A DNA stretch of 64,000 bases, from the NCBI GenBank assembly GCA_030407315.1, contig JALQPE010003048.1, forward strand, positions 1-64,000, written 5' to 3'. Below the pieces are notes generated by a model, which was given only the letters and a program-made list of their open reading frames with translations, made no database searches and was not told the origin of the DNA. A program made the position numbers and the translations under genes. This DNA is from Asparagopsis taxiformis. Taxonomy: Eukaryota; Rhodophyta; Florideophyceae; Bonnemaisoniales; Bonnemaisoniaceae. Positions 1-11,989 of the stretch are shown piece by piece (position 1 is the stretch's first letter; the number at the start of each line of letters is the position of its first letter).

Positions 1-2
1 AC

Positions 3-495
3 CACTACGGTGTTGGGAATGAAAAAAGACAGTAAATTTACTGTCTGAGACAGTAAAAATTACTGTCTGGCCAAGACAGTGCGCGGAGACAGTAAAATTT
101 ACTGTCTGGAAATTTCAGAATACTGCTGCAGCAATAAACTGGCACGAAATCTGGGCAGTACCAAAAACAGTAAAATTTACTGTCCAGAACAGTAAATTTT
201 ACTGTCCGGAAGTGTTGCCGCCAGACAGTATGTGCAGACAGTACATTTTACTGTCTGAGGCAGTGCATTGTATTGTATTACTGCACTGTCTGGGTAAATC
301 TGTAGACAGTAGTGTAGATAGCAAATTGTATTGTCTGCGGGTAGTACCGTGTATTGGTTCACAACACTGTCTCGTGGAGTGGACTTGAGAGGAAATATGG
401 AGCATAGTGTTGGTGTGAAGGTAAATATTGGAATGGTGTAATGGTGTGTGGTATACGAAGATAGTAATTGTGGTCGAGCTTTACAGATATTTGTA
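3..495 (+). repeat. Terminal and subterminal repeat array, left end of left CACTA copy
   Basis: After the 13-bp terminus come many copies of ACAGTAAA-type motifs facing each other as small palindromes (AGTAAATTTACT and variants) between 30 and 260. The same block is reverse-complemented at 42836-43321, with the match ending near 495 here. In CACTA elements such arrays bind the element's own DNA-binding protein; that role is inferred here. Confidence 0.75.
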
Positions 496-1258
496 GGTAG
501 CGAAGTTAGTACGAGGGAGGATAAATGAAAGAGGATAGCAGATCGACCGACCTAGAATGGGATTGAGGTTTCTAGTCTCAGTGAAGCCTATTCTGCCAAT
601 AGAGAATAGAATCATGTTTATGTCAGTTGGGATAGGAGATGACACTATCGATTTTAGTGCGATGACAATTAGAATCGTGCTGAAGGGCCTGCAATCGCTG
701 AGGAATGTGACGTCATATTCCTCAATTTCCGAACGGAAGTTGGGAATAAATAGGAGTTCACGAATGGGAGCAGCGATGCACAAAATTGGTGCAGAAAGAG
801 CTTTTCGAGCTAATCACTGAGGCTTCCGTGAAGGAACTGAAACAGATACGGAAGAGTGTTCCATAGTTGATTACTTTCTCAATTCGAGAGCTATTTGCGA
901 TCATAGTCGCGATGCGCCGAGTGAACCAAAGCGTAAACAGCTGTTATCTCCTCTGGTGCCGTCTCCATGTTGAATCCTGCGACTTGTACATGTGTGAGAG
1001 ATGCTGACAATGTGAACATCGCCGGTATGCGAAACAGCCAATTGTCGAGCAGAACGTGTGTTGAGACAGCTGTTCGGAAATGGGTTTTTCTGGCGCACAG
1101 AAAGGCTGATTGCAAGATTTTCCAAACGCCTCACACCACAAAACACACGCTTTCAACAATATATCCAACAAAAAATTTCATGGATCAAGCCGCCAACCAC
1201 AATTCATGACAACCAATCATCAGTTCACTCTCGCCAATGTGCAAGTAGCATTAATGCT
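496..1258. other. Non-coding, no recognisable feature
   Basis: Only short, overlapping, composition-driven frames occur here. The homology to the other CACTA copy stops near 495 and resumes near 1640. I see nothing that supports a gene. Confidence 0.5.
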
Positions 1259-1280
1259 AGTGTGGTCAATTGACCACACT
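1259..1280. repeat. 22-bp perfect palindrome
   Basis: AGTGTGGTCAA is followed directly by its reverse complement. It lies immediately before the transportin-like fragment and may mark a capture boundary, but that is a guess. Confidence 0.7.
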
Positions 1281-1285
1281 CGACC

Positions 1286-1935
1286 GTGGCAAACAAGTAT
1301 CGCAAGCGGATCGTTATCTCATCGCCTTGCGTAGTTGGCAATCCGCACAGTCCATACGCACGCAATTGATTGACACCAATGCGACGCCACACGCGCTTCT
1401 GTTCGTCGCTACCACGCTGCATCGTCGCTTCCAAACCGATTGGTTGATGTTCACCGATGACGCACAGCGCATTGACGCCTTTTGAATCCCGCTTCTCGCG
1501 CTCGCGCTCCCCCTTCACCACCTCCGGGCTCTTTTTCTTCGCGCACGCGTGCCACTTTGCGATGGCAAATGTGTGATCGTCACTGCGCGACTCTAGGTGG
1601 CTCGACCTCCGTCGCGTCTTCTCTGAGGAACACGTGCACATTTTTCACGTCATGTCGGCGGTCGTGCTCGAGTTTCGACACGCCGAGACACAGCTTTTGC
1701 ACCGCTTTTGTGCACAAAATGTCCACGTTGTTCTGCAGACCTCCCTGTTTATGCTGGCCATTTTGCATGTCAATCTTCCCGCCTGTCTCAACCGTGCGGC
1801 GTTGCGTAATGCGCGTGCCGTTCTCACTTTTTTGCAAGCCTGGAAGGCCTATTCGAGCGACCCGGCAGTTCTTCCAACTGTCATTGCAATCCGTTTGTAC
1901 ATGCATCTTTACTGGTCACACCATTAATCTCACAC
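1286..1935 (+). pseudogene. Captured fragment resembling the N-terminus of a transportin-3/Mtr10-type importin
   Basis: Nuclear import receptors of the transportin-3/Mtr10/importin-13 family carry cargo into the nucleus and begin with stacked HEAT-like helices (Xpo1-type domain). The frame at 1270-1485 reads ADRYLIALRSWQSAQ ... LLFVATTLHRRFQTDW, matching the family pattern of a helix ending around AW..., then the FAAQTL..K... helix. After a stop and frame changes, a second frame (1634-1927) reads VVLQTSLFMLAILHVNLPA, like the next helix (TQLALAIADLALQ...). The second part is repeated with frame-preserving changes in the other copy (36340-36560, minus strand). The reading frame is broken, so this is a gene scrap carried by the transposon. 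The family assignment rests on pattern memory only. Confidence 0.42.
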
Positions 1936-4520
1936 GTGTTATTTCAACGATATGATTACGATGTCACTAGTTACGGAAAGATTGATACGTCTGCTCGCTT
2001 TCTCACGAGTCAATTCACCCATTTCGGTCTCGTGCCTACTGCCGAAGAGGAGCCTAGCTTTATGGACAAACATTAGGACTGAAAAATGTATCTAATTCAA
2101 GTAAGCTTCCTAGAATTTCACAAGCTATGCTCGATACTAAGCGAGGGGATGGCGATGAGCTCTACACAGTCAACTACGATGACCCCCGATGTGGTTCACA
2201 TTCGTCACAGTACCAGTCGGGGAGACTCCTACCTCTCAGATGGTGTCCCGGTGACTCCAAGACGCCACTGCTTTGTCCAATCCTGGTCCTAAGAAGATGA
2301 CGGGTTACGCTATGTGTGACGTACATGAGTACCATGGAAACGTGAGTGGGAATGGTGATAGTGGGATTACTGGAGTGATGGGAGATGAGTCTGGGGAGAA
2401 ATCATACAGTTTCTATACACCTGACGGGTATTGGTGGAATATAATTGAATGGAATGATGTGTGATGTCTGCACCACGTCGACCTCCTCTCTCGCCCCAAC
2501 ATCGCGCAGCACTCTCAATGCAACACAGTGTGCATCTTTGTTGGCGTTACATGTGCGCCTAGTTCTTGCATCGCTGCTTCCCTCACATCATCATCTAACC
2601 GTCTGTAACGCAACAACATGCCACCGCATGTCGCTCACAGTCACATATGTATTTCTTAATACGCTTGTTGAAACACGGAACGCTCTTATTCACCACAGCG
2701 GCAGCTCTACACAAACTAACACTGAAACCAAGATGGAGGCAATATATCGGTGGCATTTCATTACAAATGTACTTTTTCTTTCTGCTGCTGGTGTGGCCTT
2801 GTGTTTGAAACTTGCTTGCAGGTCCTTTCCAACAGCTTAGTGTCGTAACCATTGCAGATGCGTTGCTGCTAGAATCACCCGGAGAGCTTCAATCAAATGG
2901 TTGTTGTGGACTAGTTGCGCTCGTTGTGAATCAATCGCCAGTGCGTGCATCTGTATTTGTGCGTTCGTGTGCGCGCTTACTAGATGCGATGCAATGCAAT
3001 GCTCACGTACACTGTATACTACTGACTTTTACAAATATAGCTTTGTATGAGAAGCGTCGGTATGTATCCGACACCTTACCATTGCCTCACTCTGTAAAGC
3101 TTCTTTCCCAGTAGCAATTTGTATCGCATTGCACCATGACGCAGGGCAGACTGCGAGTGAAAGCAACGAGTAAACAAACTTTTCGCTCATCATTCACCAC
3201 ACGCTGTTGTCGTTGAAGTCATAACCATATCCACATCCCATTCTGGAAACTCTTGGAAGACAGACGAGCCCAGTCCACCACTGGTGCTTGTAGATGTAGC
3301 ATTTTTAAGCTGTTCGTTTAGATAGTAAGGGATAGATGGTGTAGTGCGCAACACTAGAGAACAACGCTGTGCAGGACAACATGTTTGTTCGGCGTAAATC
3401 GTCATATGTTCCATTTGGACTATTTTGGCAGCTCACATGCATCAACCTGAATATTAAGACTCTGGACTGGCACACTCAAGTATCTGGATACGCTTGAGCA
3501 GTGGCAGGGGCGCAAGAGCCGGTCCAAGTTTTTGTACAAGGCACGTTGACACACTGCATTCACTTGATTGACACCCGAGTGCAACGACTGGCTCGCTGTC
3601 CAGGGATGGGGGACTGCTGTGCAAGTGTTCAATACATCTCAAGATGCAGTTCAAGAATAAACATTTCAACGTTATCCGGCTCACGGTCTCAGTTGGTCAA
3701 GTCATGGATCACAGGGTGTGGTGAAAAACCTCTTTGTTTACATTGTCTCAATAGCGAGGTCGACGATATTGCGACCTCGTTACTGGGACGGATTGGCATC
3801 ACCGAGTGTGACAGACTGGAAGATGTGATTGGGCAGGAGCGAGGTGTGTGTGAAGGATAGTAAGAAACAGCGAGGTGGGTGTGTGGAAGGTGCGAATGGC
3901 GTCAAGTGATTGGCACAAGGGAGTTGAGCTCATCTGCGGACAGAGTATGGATGGCATCGTATGCCCGTTGGGACAGCCCGGGCGGAAGTGATCATGGGAA
4001 GCTCGTTTATGTATGTGTGCGGCAGTTGGGATTGGGCGCGACTGGACGGCGAATGTGGTCGAAGAATGGGCGCGGCGACTATGGTCATGCTAAGTGGACC
4101 AACGCGGTGCGAGTCGAACCAGTTGATATATGAGGGATGTCAAGGCAAGGGGGCATTTAGACGGGCGAAAGGGTGCGTGTGACGCGAGTGGAAGGCGGTG
4201 AGGGAATGCATGCATGAATTGAGCGTGTGGGCGGACGAGGATTTGAGAAAACCTAATATGACAGTACATTGCGTGTGTGGTAGGCGCGTTGAAGTGTTAC
4301 GGCGCATAAATCATCGGCGCCGATGGCTACGTCACAAACGGTGTAATCACCGCTGTAATCGGCGCCAACAGCATGTTATGGCTGCAGACGCGACAGAATG
4401 TCGACTTCATCCTTAGAATGAAGTACGCTAATTAGCCATTCTGCCCAGCACCAGGTACGAAACTTGGGACTGGGCACGTCATTAGAGCTCTAGGGTAGGT
4501 AACAGAATATAAACTTATGT
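1936..4520. other. Left-arm-specific insertion, mostly non-coding
   Basis: This stretch has no inverted counterpart at the expected place in the other copy. It holds scattered frames up to about 130 codons with low-complexity or unpatterned products; I recognise none. Around 4310-4370 are short GC-rich inverted motifs (CGGCGCCGAT and ATCGGCGCC). Confidence 0.4.
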
Positions 4521-4524
4521 GGGA

Positions 4525-4740
4525 GGACGGGTTTTCAGGACAAGCTGTCGGAACTGTAATTACTGTGTTTTCTTACAGCAAAGTCATCGTTAAGGCGGAT
4601 TTGCTTTCTCAGGACAAGCTGTCAGAACTGTAAGTACTCTGTTTTCTTACAGCAAAGTCATCGTTAAGGCGGATTTGCTTTCTCAGGACAAGCTGTCGGA
4701 ACTGCTATTCAGTTTTCTTACAGCAAAGGCAGTTTACCCC
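4525..4740 (+). repeat. Tandem repeat, about 80-95 bp, three units
   Basis: The units start at a CAGGACAAGCTGTC motif (near 4537, 4611 and 4684) and run through a half-copy of the 37-bp palindrome (CTTACAGCAAAGTCATCG) followed by TTAAGGCGGATTTGC. The same array is inverted at 35165-35385. Confidence 0.75.
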
Positions 4741-4746
4741 GGTTGC

Positions 4747-4881
4747 TTACAGCAAAGTCATCGTAACGATGACTTTGCTGTAAGAAAACAAAACATTACA
4801 GCAAAGTCATCGTAACGATGACTTTGCTGTAAGAAAACAAAACATTACAGCAAAGTCATCGTTACGATGACTTTGCTGTAA
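4747..4881. repeat. Triple tandem palindrome cluster (37-bp units)
   Basis: Three units at 4747-4783, 4796-4832 and 4845-4881 with a 49-bp period. Each has two 18-bp arms (TTACAGCAAAGTCATCGT and its reverse complement) around a single central base. The mirrored site in the other copy (34924-35156) has five units, so copy number varies. Confidence 0.9.
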
Positions 4882-4999
4882 GAAACCATGGTAAACCAAC
4901 TTCTCTGTAAGCATATGAGAGGGACTGATGTTTCTCACTCGGGAAGAAGAAGGAGACGATTTCGGACCTCGCGAAAAAGGCTGCAAAGTGGTCTGAAAC

Positions 5000-5740
5000 G
5001 GTTGGGGTGGTTCTAGGGAGCACTAAAACTTGTTTTAATTGCACTCAAGCTTTCTCGCTTGCGTGGAAGGGTTGGTATAATTCATCGATTTTTGGTCATC
5101 AGATTCTCACAACTGGAGATGTGATGGTCAAAATGGAACTTTGTCCGAATGATGTGCAAGTGGTCTGTAAGGGTTGGAGTGGGTCTAGGGAGTACGGAAA
5201 AGTGTTCTATGAGTTCGTAAAGCTGCTGGCTTGCGCATTAGGGCTGACAGAATGCATCGAGTTTTGGTCACCAGATTCCCACAACTGAAGATGTGATGGC
5301 CAAAATTGAACTTTGTCGGAACGAAGTGCAAGTGGTCTGTAAGGGTTGGAGTGGGTCTGGGGAGTACTGTAATGGGTTTTATTTGCCCTGAAAGCTGGTG
5401 GCTTGCGAGGTACAGCTTCCGGAGTTCACTAATTTTTGGTCACCAGATTCTCACAACTGGAGATGTGATGGCCAAAATTGAACTTTGTCGGAACGAAGTG
5501 TAAGTGATCCGTAAGGGCTGGAGTGGCTCTAGGGAGTACGGAAAAGTGTTTTATGTGTCCGTAAAGCTGTTGAATTGCGTGGTAGGGATTCCAGATAGCC
5601 AAAATGCTTTGCAAGAACGAAGTGCAAGTGTTCTGGATGCCTTCAAGTGGCCTGGAAGCGTACTCTGGACAAGTTTTCGGACCTTGAAGAGGCTCAACTG
5701 CACAATGCTGATATTGAAATGAAACATTCATATAGTCCAT
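5000..5740 (+). repeat. Degenerate tandem repeat, about 175-190 bp units
   Basis: Successive units near 5090, 5265 and 5440 share a block reading TGGTCA(T/C)CAGATTCTCAC, an AAAATTGAACTTTGTC segment and GGAGTGGGTCTAGGGAGTAC. They recur in inverted order at about 34136-34890 and again at 8092-8260. No coding sense: frames are short and shift between units. Confidence 0.7.
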
Positions 5741-6480
5741 TTTTAACTAGAACTGCTGGAATGGATTGCGTAGCCTATAGAGGAGCAATGTAGTTATATA
5801 ATAGAGCTAGAAGCATGCCTCAACAACCTATCTCTCATGCCTCTAGTTCTCCTTCATCATTCCAGTCTTCCTTCCTGTGACGCACCGCGCCTCTGGTGTC
5901 ACTTCACACGCCCCTCCTGTGCATTAAATACCTGTCTACCACTTCCGTATTCTACTCATACCACCACCTTCATTTTACCCCATGCCTACCATCCTATCCT
6001 TTACCTTCTGTCCTTCAGTCCTAGGCTAACCTACTTCATAACCATCGATGTAAGGTGAATATCTAGATTCCTACCTACTTGAGAGTATAGTTTATTATAA
6101 CGGAAAACGGACGGTTTTGTATAGTCAATGTGCTACACAGCACCAGGAGTAGATTTTGCGCACCGATAATCTATGCTTGATATTGGAGAGACCGGCTTCT
6201 TGTAGCCTCGGAAAATGTGCAGGTAGTACCTTTCCAGAGGTCCTGGAGGTGTTCACACCAACTCTAGTCCATTTTAACGAGTTTGAATTTCGACCGCCAG
6301 AATCTCTGTCGTGAGAAAATGGTGGTCGAAATTTACCGTGCTGCTCTCCCAATACTGAACTTTTTAGGTAGTTCAGCCCGGGTGAACAAGACACAGATTG
6401 CTCTTCAAAGCCGCCCGAAGCCGTCGAAACCATCCTTCCACAATGTTCCCGACTTCAAAATTCCTATCTCACCCTTCCCA
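5741..6480. other. Non-coding element body
   Basis: AT-rich, pyrimidine-rich sequence mirrored at 33446-34135 in the inverted copy at roughly 90 percent identity by eye. No gene seen. It ends with the AAGGTGAGAG-like border that introduces each palindrome cluster. Confidence 0.5.
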
Positions 6481-6499
6481 AAGTGAGAGAGGGACCAAG

Positions 6500-6880
6500 G
6501 TACCAGACGCTTACAGCTGAGGCAGTTTACCAGGGATGCTTACAGCAAAGTCATCGTTACGATGACTTTGCTGTAAGAAAAGAAAACATTACAGTGGGCG
6601 AAGGATTTTACCGGGTGAAAAAATCACCAAGAATTTTTTTACCGGGTAAAAAATCGTGGCTACTGTAATGAAACGTTTTCTTACAGCAAAGTCATCGTAA
6701 CGATGACTTTGCTGTAAGAAAAGGAAACATTACAGTAGGCGAAGAATTTTTACCGGGTAAAAAATCACCAAGAATTTTTTTACCGGGTAAAAAAACGTGC
6801 CTGCTGTAATGTTTTCTTTTCTTACAGCAAAGTCATCGTAACGATGACTTTGCTGTCAGCACCCGCGGTAAACTGCCTCA
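6500..6880. repeat. Palindrome cluster with ACCCGGTAAAAA spacers
   Basis: 37-bp palindromes lie at 6540-6576, 6681-6717 and 6822-6858. Between them are repeats of TTTTTACCGGGTAAAAAA, itself nearly palindromic. The whole block is roughly mirror-symmetric: it opens with CTTACAGCTGAGGCAGTTTA and closes with its inverse near 6865-6890. Confidence 0.88.
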
Positions 6881-7590
6881 GCTGTAAGCGGTCTGGCTTC
6901 ACCCTCTCTCTCATGTCTCTTGTCTTCCTTCATCCCAGCCTATCCCAACCTCCCTTCTATGTCGACTCCGGTGTCACTCCAGCCGACCCTTCAGTGAGTG
7001 CAATCCTTCTCTACCACCGCCATAATCTACTCATACTATCCCCTTCATGTTGCTGCATACCTACCCTCCCATCCTTCCTGATTTTCCTACAATCCTAGGC
7101 TAGCCTACTTACCAACTATGTTGGTATTGAAGGCAGCTAGATTCCTAGTAACTCAAATCTATAGTCTGCTAAAAAGGGCGATTTGGTGTGGTCACTGTGC
7201 CACACGGCACCAGGAATAGAATCTGGCCACGGATACTCTATGCTTGATCTCAGAGAGAACAGCTGCGCCAATGCTCCGAAAATGTGCTGTCAGTACCTTT
7301 CCAGACGTCCTGGAGGTGCTCATGCCAGCTCTAGTTCATTTTAGGGAGGTTGAGTTTCGACAATCAGAATTTCACTCTTGAGGAAATTGTGTTTGAAATT
7401 TTGTGCACTCCTCCCGCCGTACCAGGCAGGGCACCCAGCCCAGACTGGGTTAGCACGACGCAGAGTGCTCCCCAACACCGCTAACAGCCGTCCAAACCAT
7501 CCCTCTGCCATGTTTTACGGCTTCACAATTCCTTGCTCACCCTTCCCAAGGTGAGGGAGGGACCAAGCTCCCAGCCGCTTACAGCTGAGG
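6881..7590. other. Non-coding element body
   Basis: A diverged second version of the 5820-6480 sequence, with the same TAGATTCCTA and CCGTTTTC-type landmarks. No gene recognised. Confidence 0.45.
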
Positions 7591-7790
7591 CAGTTTACCA
7601 GGGATGCTTACAGCAAAGTCATCGTTACGATGACTTTGCTGTAAGAAAACGTTTTCATTACAGTGGCCAGGAATTTTTTACCCGGTAAAAAAATCATGGC
7701 TACTGTAATGAATTGTTTTCTTACAGCAAAGTCATCGTAACGATGACTTTGCTGTAAACATCCCTGGTAAACTGCTCCGTCTGTAAGCCG
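7591..7790. repeat. Palindrome cluster, two 37-bp units
   Basis: Units at 7608-7644 and 7721-7757 with one ACCCGGTAAAAAAA spacer between them. Mirrored at 33241-33392 in the other copy, also with two units. Confidence 0.88.
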
Positions 7791-8024
7791 TTGGTCTCAA
7801 CCCTCGATCTCATGTCTGTTGTCCTCCTTCATCATCTCCACATCCCTTCCTGCTAAGCATCACTTCTCTAGTGTCACTCTACCAGTCCTTTTCGTGCATG
7901 AAATACTTTTCTACCACTGCCATAGTCTACACATACTATTGCCTCTATACTTCTGCATGCCTACGCTTCCATCTTTCTCTCCCGTGCTAGGCTTAGAGAA
8001 TATCCTACTTCCTGAAGATCATTG

Positions 8025-8091
8025 TACAGTGAGGCAGTAAAAATCACTGTCTCACCGTACTGTCTGAGGCCCTCTTTTCAACACCGTAGTG
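8025..8091 (+). repeat. Solo CACTA terminus embedded in the left copy
   Basis: The sequence changes abruptly after GTACAGTGAGG into a subterminal array and ends with CAACACCGTAGTG at 8079-8091. The other copy has continuous sequence at the same point (near 32953). This is the end of another family member, left by a nested insertion or recombination. Confidence 0.7.
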
Positions 8092-9420
8092 TATAAGGGC
8101 TGGAGTGGCTCTGGGGATTACAGAAAGGTGTTTTATCTGTCCGTAAAGCTTCTGGCTTGCGCATTAGGGCTGGCAGAATGCATCGATTTTTGGTCATCAG
8201 ATTCTCACAACTGCAGATATGATGAATTTCGGCCATGGCCAAAATTCAACTTTGTCGGAACGACGTAGATTTGGACTGGATGCCTCCAAGTGCATGCACT
8301 TGAAAGTGCACTTAGTCCAAAAAATTGTCCAGAGTACGCTCCCAGGCGATGGCCTGGAAGTGTACTCTGGACAAGTTTTTGGACCTGGAAGAGGTTGAAT
8401 TGCACAATGCTTGTGTTGAAATGAAACATTTATATGGCCCATTCTTTACTTGGACAGCTGAAATCCTATCTACTCGAGAGTAAAGTATATAAAAACTGGA
8501 AACAGACGGTTTTGTATTGTCAATGTGCCACAAGGCACCAAGAGTAGATTTTGCCCTCCGATAATCTATGGTTGATTTCAGAGAGGATAACCGCGTGCAG
8601 TCACAGGACATGTGTTACCAGATCCTTCCCAGAGGTCCTGGAGGTGTTCACACCAACTCCAGCCCACTTTAACGAGTTTGAATTTCGAAAGTCAGAATCT
8701 CTGTCGTGAGAAAATTGAACCATTTCCGACCACGTGGTAGAAATTTCGTACACTCCTCCAACCATACTAGACACAACACCCAGCTCAAACCGGGTGTAAA
8801 CAACACAATGTGTTACCTAATGCCGCCTACAGCCGTCCATACCATTCCTATACCCTGTTTCCTGACTTCATAATTCCTTCCTCACCCTTCCCTAGGTCGG
8901 AAAAGGACGGAAGTCCCTGCCGCTTACAGCGGAAGCAATTTACCAGGGATGCTTACAGCAAAGTCATCGTTACGATGACTTTGCTGTAAGAAAATAAATC
9001 ATTACAGCAGCCATGATTTTTTACCCGGTAAAAAAATTCTTGGCCACTGTAATTGAAACGCTTTCTTACAGCAAAGTCATCGTAACGATGACTTTGCTGT
9101 AAGAAAATAAATCATTACAGCAGCCACGATTTTTCACCCGGTAAAAATTCTTGCTGATTTTTTACCCGGTAAAATTTCTTTGGCCACTGCAATGGAAACG
9201 TTTCCTTACAGCAAAGTCATCGTTACGATGACTTTGCTGTAAGAAAATAAATCATTACAGCTGCCATGATTTTTTTACCCGGTGAAAAAATTCTTGGCCA
9301 CTGTAATGGAAACGCTTTCTTACAGCAAAGTCATCGTAACGATGACTTTGCTGTAAGAATCCCCGGTAAACGGCTTCCGCTGTAAGGGGCTGAGAGTTCC
9401 GTCCCCCTCCCACCTAGGGA
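8092..9420 (+). repeat. Partial duplication of element body with four palindromes
   Basis: Starting right after the solo terminus, this repeats the 5500-7760 block in diverged form. 37-bp palindromes lie at 8953-8989, 9066-9102, 9206-9242 and 9320-9356, separated by ACCCGGTAAAAA spacers. It explains most of the 2.8-kb length difference between the two arms here. Confidence 0.7.
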
Positions 9421-10140
9421 AGGGTGAGCAAGGAATTGGGAAGTCAGGAACATGGCTCAGCAGAACGTTTGTACGGCTGTGAGTGGCTTCCAGGAGCATT
9501 CTGTGTCATGTGTTATCTCAGCAACGTCTCTTATAGTCGAACCTCACGGGTTGTCAAGGTCTAAAACTAGTCCCCCCTACGGTCTAGCTAGTGAAATCAT
9601 GTAAAGTTGTAGACTAATACAAAAATGTAGCAATCAATAGGCTTAGTAGCACTAAACTATGACATGAAGGTCAGATGTATAGATGAAAATAGAAAGGTGG
9701 GCTAAGCGAATAATGTTGAGATGAGAAAGACAGAACTTCATAGCAGGGAACAATAGCATAGGTTTTAATACTTCTCGTATGCTATCTATTGCTCCTGTCA
9801 TACTTTTAATATTCGACGGTGTGGATGTGGTCCGTGAGGACGTCCTTCTCAGTCTTCAAGTAGATGTGGCCGCGCGTGGGCAGACCATAGACTAAATTCT
9901 GCTCCCACAGGAAGATCTCCTCACCTGAAGCCGACCCCGTAATGGTAAAGGTCACCGCGATCAACTAAGACGGAATAGGGTGGCACATAAAAGTGGTTAA
10001 CGGGAACCTTCCACATGTCGGCGTCCGTATGGACCAGGCATACATGACTATAAGGTGCAGCTACTATAAAGAACCCATCGGATCCGCTCGACATCATGAA
10101 ATAGGATGGGGATTGGGTAGGTCCGACTCCTCAAAATTGG
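9421..10140. other. Non-coding, no gene recognised
   Basis: Unique-looking sequence downstream of the minus-strand gene remnant that starts near 11980. No long frame and no repeat family seen. Confidence 0.4.
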
Positions 10141-10145
10141 GATAC

Positions 10146-11980
10146 TCAGAAGTCCGTGTGCCCATCCTGGTCCGCAGCCCCATCTGTTTTAAGAAGCAGC
10201 CGTAATCCTGTCTTCGGGAAAAAGACAGGATCCTCACCCTCCATTCCCAACTTCAAGAAATCCGCACAAACACCAAGAGCAAGCTCTGCCACCAACTTGT
10301 TCCTGTACATATCCAAATTCCCCTCCTCCAGCTTGTCGCACAATTCACACCGCGGCAGGGGGAGTCGCCCACGACCACCATCTATGCGGTCCTTCGCAGC
10401 ACCCACGTTGTGGATGAAATGCCACGGCGAAGGATCAAAACCGGGCTTGGCGAAATCTGGGGGCTCGTCCTGTGGTTTCCTGTCTTCATAATCAGAATCA
10501 GACTGCTGGGAGGGTTTCTGTGGCTTTTCAACCTCCTCAACCAGCTGGAACTGTCGAGAAAAGTGACTGAAGAGGTCATGCGTCGCGCTACCAGCCGTGG
10601 ACGACTGCAAGAGGCCTTCCACAACAACCACCCCCATGTTGTCCAGCAACGCCGCTTCACCGCAAAGTACTATTCCACCACCGAGTCCTCAGCACCTGGC
10701 GATGCAGCTGCCAGGAATGCTGCCGCCTTTATTTCCGCCCGCACCGTCTCTACCGTCGTAATTTCCATGTAGTACTTCATCGGGCTACCAGACGCAATTG
10801 CGCTGGGGAGAACGGCGGCCACATTCTCATCGACGATACTGTCGGGAATAGGATTTTCATGGGCGTCGTCGAACTGGAGAATCGGCTCCCGAGAACGTCC
10901 TCTGGAAGCCGACTTGGATTTCTTTGACGACGACTTTGATGAAGTCTCACTGAGCTTCCTCTTTTAAAAGTACCAAATTTGGTAGAGGGCTCGGGCGTCG
11001 CAGAAGCGGTTTCCCAGTTGCGCTTCCCAAGGATGGAGCTTTTACCCGCATCCTTGGGTGCGCTCTCCAGCTCGACGACCTGAACAGGGCTCGCACCACC
11101 CGCCGTCGCTGTTCCACCACGACCGGAACGACTCTCTTTCAGGCAGGTACTCCTTTTGGGCATCACTTTCCCAGAAGTTTCCACTCCGGACGATGCAGAC
11201 ACGACAGGGGTAGTGGCAGAAACAGAGGCAGCCTCGGAATAGCTGGAAGAATCTAATTGAGGTGGTACTACCTAAATTGGATTCTTCAAAGGCAAAGGAA
11301 TGGAGGATGAAGGGATGGTCAGGGAAATGGAAGGGGAAGGGTTGGCGGAATCATGACCACATGTGACTGGGAGCGCAGCATGTGGGATGTGTGGGTCCAC
11401 CACGTAAAATTGTTTCCGCATTTACATGTCGCGGTAGCCAGTTACGCGCAGGAGCATTTTCCTGGCGTCCTTTCAAAACATAGACTTCCGATTGGGAAAG
11501 ATGTTCTCAAACTTGGAGCCATTGGGAGGGCCTTCCTTGGGATGTAAGTCCGCTCAGAACCCCTTCTTGGGCACCATCAGCGCAAAAACTTCGACAACGC
11601 GTGAGTGAATGTCGAAGCTCTTGCTCGGGTCACCCACGCTGGGAATGGAGCCATCCAGCATCCTCAACACATCCGAAACGTTCCAATACTCGGCCACCTC
11701 CTTCACGTACCCGAAGATTTCCAACAAACCAGCAATCCATTCCTGCCCAATGGTACCAACCGAGTTCGGTTTCAGCCCGGCCCACCAACGGCTACAAGTG
11801 TAGTACGCCGTCATCTCGAGGTTGACACAATTTTGGACGTCCGGAGCACCCCTAAACGATCCGTTGAACAAAAATTTCACCGTACACCCAGCCAGATTCT
11901 CCGTCGAAGAGAACTGCACGAACTCTGGCCTGTTCGGAATAGTTTTCTGCAGCCAAATCCGTTTTCAAGAATTGCTCCAT
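10146..11980 (-). pseudogene. Unrecognised nuclear-type gene, broken by several frameshifts
   Basis: A chain of minus-strand frames runs from an ATG at 11980 (MEQFLKTDLAAEN) to a stop near 10146. The parts are 11919-11554, 11202-10777, an overlapping frame around 10960-10660 and 10649-10146. The middle contains a Lys/Ser-rich, nuclear-localisation-like stretch (KRKLSETSSKSSSKKSKS). The C-terminal part has a CELC motif and an amphipathic LVAELALGVCADFLKL helix. I do not recognise the family. Reading across frames keeps sensible composition, so it was once a protein of roughly 600 residues. The other CACTA copy carries a gene with a related 5' end but different body (30662-31645). It could be an accessory protein of the transposon or a captured host gene. 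Confidence 0.4.
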
Positions 11981-11989
11981 CGTTGCAGA

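Noticed and set aside
2812..3114. 100-codon ORF with alternating hydrophobic segments
   Set aside because: It looked like a possible continuation of the importin fragment, but no family pattern could be matched and the mirrored arm lacks it.
4747..9356. CRISPR-like array
   Set aside because: Repeats are 37-bp palindromes, but spacers are themselves repeated and vary widely in length; the context is a eukaryotic transposon and no cas genes occur.
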